DNA of 6,429 nt from Actinomycetota bacterium (GTDB lineage Bacteria > Actinomycetota > Thermoleophilia > Gaiellales > Gaiellaceae). The DNA lies in contig JACCZA010000370.1 in assembly GCA_013696185.1 (NCBI GenBank), positions 1 to 6,429 of the forward strand, read 5' to 3'. Of this stretch, positions 1 through 6,429 are shown piece after piece. The position numbers and the translations under genes were made by a program. Below the pieces are notes generated by a model, which did no database searches, was not told where the DNA came from, and worked only from the letters and a program-made list of their open reading frames with translations. How positions within the stretch are numbered: the first letter of the stretch is position 1; each line of letters starts with the position of its first letter.

Positions 1-400
1 GCCCCGCCTCCACGACCGCGACGTCGACGCCGCTCGCCGCGAACTCGGCGAGCGCCGCGGCCGTCAGCACCTCGAACTGCGTCGCCTCGAGGCGCTCGGC
101 GGCGGCCCGGACGCGCGAGACGGCGCGCTCGAGGTCAGCCTCCTCCCCACCCACGCGGATGCGCTCGCTCCACCCCGTCACGTGCGGCGAGAGGTAGGCG
201 CCGACCGCGAGCCCCTCCGCGAGCAGGGCAGTCTCGACGGTCCGCGTCGTCGTCGACTTGCCGTTCGAGCCGACGAGGTGGATCGCGGGGTACAGCCTCT
301 CGGGGGAGCCGAGCTCGAGCAGGAGCGACTGCATCCGCCCGAGCCCGAACTCCGCGGGCCACGGGCTGAGCGACTCGAGCCAGTCGGTCGCCCGCGTCAT
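1..400 (-). CDS. folC: FolC: dihydrofolate synthase / folylpolyglutamate synthase, N-terminal part (3' end outside window)
   Basis: FolC is a cytosolic Mur-ligase-like enzyme that uses ATP to join glutamate to dihydropteroate, making dihydrofolate, and then usually adds further glutamates to reduced folates. The first 133 residues are visible. WLESLSPW (7-14) followed by GLGRMQSLLLELGSPERL (19-36) is the typical FolC N-terminal helix and linker. The P-loop is GSNGKST (44-50), where many FolC proteins have GTNGKGS. AYLSPHV (68-74) then SERIRVGGEE (78-87) matches the family's SPH...RERIRVNGE region, and TQFEVLTAAAL (107-117) the FFE-x-LTA helix. VDVAVVEAG (125-133) leads towards the metal-binding segment, cut off at the window edge. 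The ATG at 400 overlaps the UbiA stop as ATGA, and AAGGG abuts the start, so expression probably depends on translation of the upstream gene. valS-folC proximity is common in Firmicutes. Confidence 0.93.
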   Translation of the reverse strand, partial: MTRATDWLESLSPWPAEFGLGRMQSLLLELGSPERLYPAIHLVGSNGKSTTTRTVETALLAEGLAVGAYLSPHVTGWSERIRVGGEEADLERAVSRVRAAAERLEATQFEVLTAAALAEFAASGVDVAVVEAG

Positions 401-1383
401 CCCTTGTAGCCGATCACTGCCTGCTCGGGCCGGGTGGCGAGCGCGTGGAAGCTGAGGCCGAAGAGGGCGGTCACCGCCAGGACGAAGGCCACCTGCTCCT
501 GCCCCGAGGCGCCGTGGCCCGTCAGGACGAGCCAGCCGAGCAGGACGATCAGGAGGCCGTTCCCCATGCGGGCGCCGATGCCGATCGCCACCTGCTCGCC
601 GCGCGAGTCCTCCGTGCGCCACAGGACGTAGAGCATCGAGGCGACCGCGGCGACGAACATCTGGAGGGCGACGGCGAGCACGAGCCCCGGGCGCAGCGCC
701 CCGAGCAGGAGGAGCTCTCCGAGCCCGAGCGCGACGAGGCTGATGAGGCAGGTGAGGTCCTTCCCGAAGCGCAGCAACACGGTCGGCTTGCCGTAGCGCG
801 CATCCCCGACTCGGTCGCGGAAGTCCTTGAGGTTGATGCGGGCGACGAAGAGCGAGAGGAGCCCGGCACAGAGGACGGCGTCGCTCCCCCGCGGGGACGC
901 ACCGGAGGCGACGAGGCCGAGCGAGAACGGAATCAGGACGTAGGCGACCCCGAGTGCCGGAGCGACGAGGTAGGTGCGGTAGGACAGCCGCAGCGGCGGC
1001 ATCGAGTAGGCGACGCTGATCGCGAGCGACAGGGCGGCGAGCGCGAGCGCCGCGGTGCTCGCCGCCGCACCGGCGGCGAGCGCCAGCGCTCCCGCCGAGG
1101 CGTGCAGCACGTGGAGATCGCGCTCGCTCGCCTCGCCCGTGACGAGCGGGCGGCCGCTGTCGCGGGGATGGTTGACGCGGTCGATGTCCCGGTCTGCGAT
1201 GTCGTTCAGGCTCGTGGCGGCGACGTAGCTCGAGGCCAGCGAGATCGACACCCAGACGTAGGCCCACGAGAAGCCGTGGAGGAGCCCGTCCTGCACCGCG
1301 GCCCCGAGCAGCAGGAACAGCCAGAGCATCGCCGCGACGCGCAGGCGCAGCATCCGCCAGTACAGCCCCGCGAGCCGGATCAC
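397..1383 (-). CDS. UbiA-family membrane prenyltransferase
   Basis: UbiA-superfamily enzymes sit in the cytoplasmic membrane and use a polyprenyl diphosphate with Mg2+ to prenylate an aromatic or other small acceptor, as in quinone, heme O or lipid synthesis. The 328-residue product has about nine hydrophobic helices. The first Asp-rich motif is N60-D61-x2-D64-x3-D68, followed by HPRDSGRPLVTGE (72-84). The second is D187-x2-D190-x3-D194 followed by GKPT (198-201). YSMPPLRL (126-133) matches the YSxPP segment of the family. Both metal/diphosphate motifs are intact, so the enzyme should be active. The acceptor cannot be read from sequence: MenA, UbiA, CtaB-like or lipid roles are all open, and no quinone or heme gene is nearby. 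The GTG at 1383 is chosen because GTGA overlaps the upstream stop and the first helix follows directly; ATG at residue 11 is the alternative. Its TGA overlaps the folC ATG. Confidence 0.9.
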   Translation of the reverse strand: MIRLAGLYWRMLRLRVAAMLWLFLLLGAAVQDGLLHGFSWAYVWVSISLASSYVAATSLNDIADRDIDRVNHPRDSGRPLVTGEASERDLHVLHASAGALALAAGAAASTAALALAALSLAISVAYSMPPLRLSYRTYLVAPALGVAYVLIPFSLGLVASGASPRGSDAVLCAGLLSLFVARINLKDFRDRVGDARYGKPTVLLRFGKDLTCLISLVALGLGELLLLGALRPGLVLAVALQMFVAAVASMLYVLWRTEDSRGEQVAIGIGARMGNGLLIVLLGWLVLTGHGASGQEQVAFVLAVTALFGLSFHALATRPEQAVIGYKG

Positions 1384-2222
1384 TTCGGCACCACTGCCCG
1401 GAGGGGCCAGATCGAGGTCAGGATCAGGACGTAGACGACCCAGAGCGCGTGGTAGAGCGCGAGGAAGTAGAGGCCGAGCCAGAAGAAGCTGACGAGCACC
1501 GCCGCGTCGCCCACGAGTGCCGCCCGCTCGGCGACGGACCGGAACGCTAGGGCGGCGAGCGAGACGGCCCCGGCGAGCGCGAGCGCGATCAGGACGGACG
1601 CGCTCGACGTGAAGACGAACTGGAGGTACTCGAGCGCGCTGCCGCTGATCAGGATCGGAACCACGAGGAAGGTGAGCACGCTGCCCCCGACGGCCGAGAG
1701 GAGCAGTGCTCCTCCGAGCACCGCCAGGATGCCGCGGCGCACCCGCGCGGCGTCGACGGACCGCCCCGGCAGCCTCCGCCGGTAGAGGCGGTAGATGACC
1801 ACGTAGGCGATCAGGTAGAGAGCGAACACGAGCAGGGCGGTGAGGACCGCGCCCTCGGTGTCGCCCAGGGTGAGCAGGCCGGTCAGGCTGATCTCCTGGT
1901 TCACCTCGTAGAAGCCGTCGGGCGCGAGCACGAACTTGACGAGGACGATCAGGGCGTTGTACCCGGCCGCGTACACCGCCACCTTCGCCGGCAGGCCGAG
2001 GTCGCTCCGGACGCCCCAAAGCAGCGCTCCCACGGTGACGGCGCCGATCAAGACCGCGGCGAGCAGCAGCGTCCCGACCGGAGGCGCCGCCTCCCCTCCC
2101 CCGCCCTGCGGGACGAGCACGGCGACGAGCGAGGCGAGGCCGAAGGCGACCAGGAGCTTGAGCCGCAGCGGCGTCGCCCGCTCCCCGAGCCGCGACCCCC
2201 TGCGGCCGGCCGTGGGCGTCAG
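1380..2222 (-). CDS. polytopic membrane protein of unknown function; start codon uncertain
   Basis: I do not recognise the family. The product is very hydrophobic, with seven or eight predicted membrane helices. Counted from the CTG at 2222, they lie near residues 21-38, 49-70, 80-100, 124-144, 163-193, 203-227 and 235-274 (the last stretch could be two). A basic loop RLYRRRLPGR (145-154) is probably cytoplasmic. No catalytic motif, signal peptidase site or metal site stands out. The stop TGA (1382-1380) overlaps the GTG of the UbiA gene by four bases, so the two are likely translationally coupled and may act together in the membrane. The start is unresolved. No ATG occurs in frame, and the in-frame GTG codons are at 2360 and 2321 (inside valS) and at 2120 (inside helix 1). 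CTG at 2222 follows GAGGA by four bases. Almost every third codon position back to the valS stop is G or C, which supports a start near 2222. Confidence 0.72.
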   Translation of the reverse strand: MTPTAGRRGSRLGERATPLRLKLLVAFGLASLVAVLVPQGGGGEAAPPVGTLLLAAVLIGAVTVGALLWGVRSDLGLPAKVAVYAAGYNALIVLVKFVLAPDGFYEVNQEISLTGLLTLGDTEGAVLTALLVFALYLIAYVVIYRLYRRRLPGRSVDAARVRRGILAVLGGALLLSAVGGSVLTFLVVPILISGSALEYLQFVFTSSASVLIALALAGAVSLAALAFRSVAERAALVGDAAVLVSFFWLGLYFLALYHALWVVYVLILTSIWPLRAVVPK

Positions 2223-2229
2223 ACCGTCC

Positions 2230-4656
2230 TCAGCCGTCGTCGCCCCCGCCGAGCGCGGCCAGCTCGCGCCGGTAGCGGGCGAGCTTGCCCCGCTCGGCCT
2301 CGACGACCTCGGGACGTGCACGCTCGACGAAGCGCTCGTTCGCGAGCATCCCCTCGGCACGGCCGATCTCGCGCCGCAGCCGCTCGATCTCCGCGGCCGC
2401 GTCGCCGTTCGTCGACGTGCGCTCGGGCCTGACGACCGCCGTGAAGATGCGCAGCTCGTCGCCCTCGAGCTCGACGGCCACGCCGCTCCGGCGAAAGATC
2501 GCGGCGGCCTCCTGGACGCCGTCGAGAGCGCCGAGCGCCTCGGCGTGGGAGAGGTCCGGCTCCGGCCACGGGGCGACGATCAGCCGGGACGCCCGTCCGG
2601 GGAGGCTCGTCCAGATCTCCTCCGTCACGTGCGGCATCACCGGATGCAGCAGCTTCAGCAACCGCTCGAGCGCGGCGAGCGCCGTCGCCTGCGCCTCTCG
2701 GTCGCCGTCGTACAGGCGCGGCTTGATCGCCTCGGCGTACCAGTCGCAGAAGTCGTCGAAGACGAGGTGGTAGAGCGAGTCGACAGCGTGTGCGAAGTCG
2801 AAGCCGGCGACGAGCTCCTCGAGCTCGGCCCGCGTCACCTCGAGGCGGGCCAGGATCCACCGCTCCTCCAGCGCCCGCGGCCGCAGTGCCGGCTCCACGC
2901 CCTCGGCCGCGCTCAGCATCAGCCGGGAGACGTTCCAGAGCTTGTTCGCGAGCTTGCGCCCCTCCTCGATCGCGCCGTAGGAGAAGCGGACGTCCTGGGT
3001 CGACGAGATCTTCAGCAGGCCGTAGCGCGTCGCGTCGGTGCCGTACTCGTCGACGATCTCCGTCGGGTCGATCCCCGTGCCGAGGCTCTTCGACATCCGG
3101 CGCCCCTCGGTCGCGAGCACCGTCGAGTGGATGATCACGTCGCGGAAGGGCACCTCGCCGAGCAGCTCGAGCCCCGAGAAGATCATGCGGTTCTCCCAGA
3201 GCCGGATGATCTCGCGGCCCGTCGTGTTCAGGTCGCCGGGGTAGAAGGTGCGCAGGTCGGGGGTGTCGTCGGGCCAGCCGAGCGTCGCGAAGGGCCAGAG
3301 CGCCGAGGAGAACCACGTGTCGAGCACGTCCTCGCTGCGCACGAGCTCGGTCGAGCCGCAGTCGCCGCAGGCCGCGGGCTCCGTCTCCTCCACGGTCACG
3401 TGGCCGTCGGGGCACTCCCAGAGCGGCAGCTGATGTCCCCACCAGATCTGGCGGGAGATGTTCCAGTCGGGCGCGCTCTCGAGCGACTCGAGCGCGAAGC
3501 GGTGCTGCGACTCGGGATGGAAGCGGACGCGGCGCTCGCGCAGCGCCTCCAGGGCTGGCCCGGCGAGCTCGCGCATCGAGCACCACCACTGCAGCGAGAT
3601 CAGGGGCTCGATGCGGCTCTTGCAGCGCTCGCAGAGACCGACGGCGTGGCGGTAGCTCTCCCGCCGCTCGAGGTCGCCGCGCTCCTTCAGCCAGGCGAGC
3701 ACTCGCTCGTCGGCCTCGGCCTGCGTCAGGCCGGCCAGCTCACCGGCGTCCTCGCTCATCCGGCCGTCGGGCCCGATCACCATCGGCTCGGGCAGCCCGT
3801 GGCGCCGGCCGATCTCGAAGTCCACGGGGTCGTGGCCCGGAGTGACCTTGAGCGCGCCCGTGCCGAAGGAACGCTCGACCGCCTCGTCGGCGATCACGGG
3901 CACCCGCCGCTCGACGAACGGCACGATCACCTCGCGCCCGACGAGGTGGCGGTAGCGCTCGTCGTCCGGGTGCACCGCGACGGCGACGTCCCCGAGGATC
4001 GTCGCCGGGCGGACCGTCGCGATCGTGACGTGCCCGTCCCCGTCGGCGAGCGGATAGCGGACGTAGGTGAGCGCGTCGTCGACGTCCTCGTGGACGACCT
4101 CGAGGTCCGAGAGCGACGTCTGGTGGAAGGGGCACCAGTTGATGATCCGGTTCGCCCGGTAGATCAGCCCCTTGCGGTAGAGATGGACGAAGAAGCGGTA
4201 CACCGCGCGCACGTAGGCGTCGTCCATCGTGAAGCGCTCGCGGCGGTAGTCCATCGAGGCTCCCATGCGCCGGAACTGGTGCATGATCTTGCCGCCGTAC
4301 TCGCGCAGCCACTCCCACACGCGCGCCTCGAAAGCCTCCCGACCGAGCTCCTGGCGCGTCCTGCCCTCGGTCGCCAGGTGCTTCTCGACCGCGTTCTGCG
4401 TGGAGATGCCGGCGTGGTCGAATCCGGGCTGGAAGAGCGTGTTGTAGCCCTGCATCCGGCGCATGCGCACGAGGACGTCCGCGAGCGAGAGCTGGAGCGC
4501 GTGACCCAGGTGCAGGGCGCCGGTCACGTTCGGCGGCGGGTGGGCGATCACGAAGGGCTCGCCGGGCGCGTCCGGCTCGGCGTCGTAGAGGCCTTCCGCC
4601 TCCCAGGCGCGCTGCCAGCGAGCCTCGACGCCTTCCGGGTTGTAGAGCGGCTTCAT
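2230..4656 (-). CDS. valS: valine--tRNA ligase (ValRS)
   Basis: This cytosolic class Ia enzyme activates valine with ATP, charges tRNA-Val and hydrolyses mischarged Thr-tRNA-Val. The HIGH motif is HLGH (49-52) within PPPNVTGALHLGH, the ValRS signature, and the KMSKS loop is RMSKS (520-524). The CP1 editing domain (about 175-350) has TVRPAT (214-219), GTGALKVTP (265-273) and HDPVD (275-279). Zinc-type clusters are C175-x2-H178 with C342-x2-C345, and C415/H419 with C430-x2-C433. DVLDTWFSSALWP (443-455) is typical, as is the anticodon-binding domain (about 595-700; HPVMPHVTEE at 671-680). Residues 753-803 form the C-terminal coiled-coil tRNA arm. At 808 residues it is shorter than E. coli (951) but contains every domain. 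The ATG at 4656 is firm: an in-frame TAG lies 12 bases upstream with no alternative start between. No ribosome binding site is visible; a TAGAAT hexamer 6 bases upstream suggests leaderless transcription. Confidence 0.97.
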   Translation of the reverse strand: MKPLYNPEGVEARWQRAWEAEGLYDAEPDAPGEPFVIAHPPPNVTGALHLGHALQLSLADVLVRMRRMQGYNTLFQPGFDHAGISTQNAVEKHLATEGRTRQELGREAFEARVWEWLREYGGKIMHQFRRMGASMDYRRERFTMDDAYVRAVYRFFVHLYRKGLIYRANRIINWCPFHQTSLSDLEVVHEDVDDALTYVRYPLADGDGHVTIATVRPATILGDVAVAVHPDDERYRHLVGREVIVPFVERRVPVIADEAVERSFGTGALKVTPGHDPVDFEIGRRHGLPEPMVIGPDGRMSEDAGELAGLTQAEADERVLAWLKERGDLERRESYRHAVGLCERCKSRIEPLISLQWWCSMRELAGPALEALRERRVRFHPESQHRFALESLESAPDWNISRQIWWGHQLPLWECPDGHVTVEETEPAACGDCGSTELVRSEDVLDTWFSSALWPFATLGWPDDTPDLRTFYPGDLNTTGREIIRLWENRMIFSGLELLGEVPFRDVIIHSTVLATEGRRMSKSLGTGIDPTEIVDEYGTDATRYGLLKISSTQDVRFSYGAIEEGRKLANKLWNVSRLMLSAAEGVEPALRPRALEERWILARLEVTRAELEELVAGFDFAHAVDSLYHLVFDDFCDWYAEAIKPRLYDGDREAQATALAALERLLKLLHPVMPHVTEEIWTSLPGRASRLIVAPWPEPDLSHAEALGALDGVQEAAAIFRRSGVAVELEGDELRIFTAVVRPERTSTNGDAAAEIERLRREIGRAEGMLANERFVERARPEVVEAERGKLARYRRELAALGGGDDG

Positions 4657-4657
4657 C

Positions 4658-4693
4658 GCGCGATTCTACGAGGCGCCTGCACGGGAATCGCGC
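4658..4693 (-). repeat. 9-bp perfect inverted repeat overlapping the valS -10 region (possible operator)
   Basis: The arms GCGCGATTC (4658-4666) and GAATCGCGC (4685-4693, plus strand) are exact reverse complements separated by 18 bases. The spacer holds the 8-base palindrome AGGCGCCT (4671-4678). One arm shares four bases with the putative -10 hexamer and ends one base from the valS ATG. It could bind a dimeric regulator. In read-through RNA from clpX it could form a hairpin next to the start codon. The other arm can alternatively form a 5-bp GC stem with 4699-4703. No T-tract follows, so an intrinsic terminator is unlikely. Confidence 0.5.
4663..4668 (-). promoter_or_regulatory. putative -10 hexamer for leaderless valS transcript
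   Basis: On the minus strand TAGAAT (five of six matches to TATAAT, and fitting TANNNT) lies 6 bases before the valS ATG. Transcription would therefore begin at or next to the A of the start codon. This agrees with the lack of any ribosome binding site and with the leaderless promoters common in Actinomycetota. No -35 element resembling TTGACA is visible at 16-18 bases upstream; the hexamer there reads like GCGATT. This is inferred from spacing and sequence only. Confidence 0.55.
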
Positions 4694-4729
4694 TGCACGC
4701 GCGGGGCCGGTGCTAGGGGACGAGCGACG

Positions 4730-6004
<1,275 letters not shown>

Positions 6005-6013
6005 TGTCTCGTT

Positions 6014-6040
6014 GTAGTCCGAAGATTCCCGCTCGACTAC
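6014..6040 (-). repeat. short inverted repeat in the clpP-clpX gap
   Basis: GTAGTC (6014-6019) and GACTAC (6035-6040) are exact reverse complements with a 15-base spacer and fill most of the 36-base gap. On the minus strand the arm nearer clpX runs into TACAAC, a weak -10-like hexamer 6 bases before the clpX ATG. Six-base arms can arise by chance, and no T-tract follows, so this may have no function. Confidence 0.25.
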
Positions 6041-6429
6041 TCAGCGATGCTCGATCACGTTGTCGATGATCCCGTACTCGAGCCCTTCCTGGGCGGTCAT
6101 GAAGTAGTCGCGCTCCATGTCCCGGCTGACCTTCTCGAGCTCCTGGTTCGTGTGCTTCGCGATCACCTCCTCCAGGCGGCGCTTGATCGCGATCGTCTCG
6201 CGCGCCTGGATCTCGATGTCCGTCGCCTGGCCCTGGAACCCGCCCGAGACCTGATGGATCAGGATCTTGGCATTCGGCAGCGCTGCGCGCTTCCCTTTCG
6301 CCCCGCCGGCGAGCAGCAGCGCGCCCATCGACATCGCGATGCCGACGCACGTCGTCTGAACGTCCGGCTTGATGAACTGCATCGTGTCGTAGATCGCGAG
6401 GCCCGCGTAGACCGAGCCGCCGGGCGAGT
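6041..6429 (-). CDS. clpP: ATP-dependent Clp protease proteolytic subunit ClpP, C-terminal part (5' end outside window)
   Basis: This is the serine peptidase of the ClpXP/ClpAP machine, which forms a cytosolic double-heptamer barrel that degrades proteins threaded in by an AAA+ unfoldase. The visible fragment (128 full codons) enters at SPGGSVYAGLAIYDTMQF, the family's substrate-channel and oxyanion region. It contains the whole catalytic triad: Ser in AMSMGA, His 25 residues later in LIHQ, and Asp 49 residues after that in MERD. These spacings equal E. coli Ser97-His122-Asp171. The GQATDIEI segment of the handle helix follows. The protein ends EHR and a TGA stop at 6043-6041. Met sits before the catalytic Ser, where Ala is usual in the families I recall. 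clpX follows after 36 bases, so the two are probably co-transcribed. The N-terminus, and any second clpP copy upstream, cannot be judged from this window. Confidence 0.97.
   Translation of the reverse strand, partial: SPGGSVYAGLAIYDTMQFIKPDVQTTCVGIAMSMGALLLAGGAKGKRAALPNAKILIHQVSGGFQGQATDIEIQARETIAIKRRLEEVIAKHTNQELEKVSRDMERDYFMTAQEGLEYGIIDNVIEHR

Noticed and set aside
445..1434. Plus-strand open frame opposite the UbiA gene
   Set aside because: The product is a charged low-complexity sequence with no family motif, lying wholly opposite a gene with intact UbiA motifs; a G+C shadow.
1384..2019. N-terminal extension of the UbiA protein upstream of GTG 1383
   Set aside because: The extra residues are Arg/Pro-rich and simply read the membrane protein gene out of frame; the hydrophobic UbiA fold starts right after 1383.
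2219..3589. Minus-strand 456-codon frame inside valS
   Set aside because: Arg/Ala-rich composition and out of frame with the ValRS motifs; an alternative-frame shadow.
1936..4716. Very long plus-strand open frame (926 codons) opposite valS and the membrane protein
   Set aside because: It is antisense to a well-supported ValRS, its product is a low-complexity mix of Arg, Ala, Val, Asp and Leu with no recognisable domain, and long stop-free antisense frames are expected when codons end almost always in G or C.
4657..4729. Intrinsic terminator after clpX
   Set aside because: GC-rich stems exist, but no run of T follows any of them on the minus strand, so a Rho-independent terminator is not supported.
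4657..4729. T-box riboswitch in front of valS
   Set aside because: The gap is only 73 bases, far too short for a T-box leader, and no T-box core sequence is present.

Overview
The window is about two-thirds G+C or more by eye. It carries six protein genes, all on the minus strand, so they read from high to low coordinates: the end of clpP, then clpX, valS, a polytopic membrane protein, a UbiA-family prenyltransferase, and the beginning of folC. Almost no sequence is non-coding. The only clear gaps are 36 bases (clpP-clpX) and 73 bases (clpX-valS). I see no RNA gene, mobile element, CRISPR array or sign of recent transfer.

Organism: the G+C-rich third codon positions, an actinobacterial-looking leaderless start signal at valS, and an SLQWW motif in ValRS that I recall from actinobacterial enzymes point to Actinomycetota. 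A deep-branching class such as Thermoleophilia is my best guess. This is inference from style and recalled homologues, not a search.

Layout: positions 6429-4730 hold the ClpXP module. The ClpP fragment has its complete catalytic triad, and ClpX is full length. Positions 4656-1 hold a second unit that starts at valS. The valS start lies 6 bases after a TAGAAT hexamer, has no ribosome binding site, and has an in-frame stop 12 bases upstream, so a leaderless mRNA is likely. A 9-bp inverted repeat overlaps that hexamer and may be an operator. After valS come the membrane protein (start codon unclear), ubiA (4-base GTGA overlap) and folC (4-base ATGA overlap), which look translationally coupled.

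How they fit together: ClpX unfolds tagged proteins and feeds them to ClpP. ValRS charges tRNA-Val. FolC makes and extends folates. The order clpX...valS-folC resembles the Bacillus arrangement, where heme and lon genes lie between clpX and valS. Here those are absent, and a membrane protein plus a membrane-bound prenyltransferase sit between valS and folC. That pair is the least explained part of the window. No clearly new defence or mobile system is present; most of the window is conserved housekeeping sequence.
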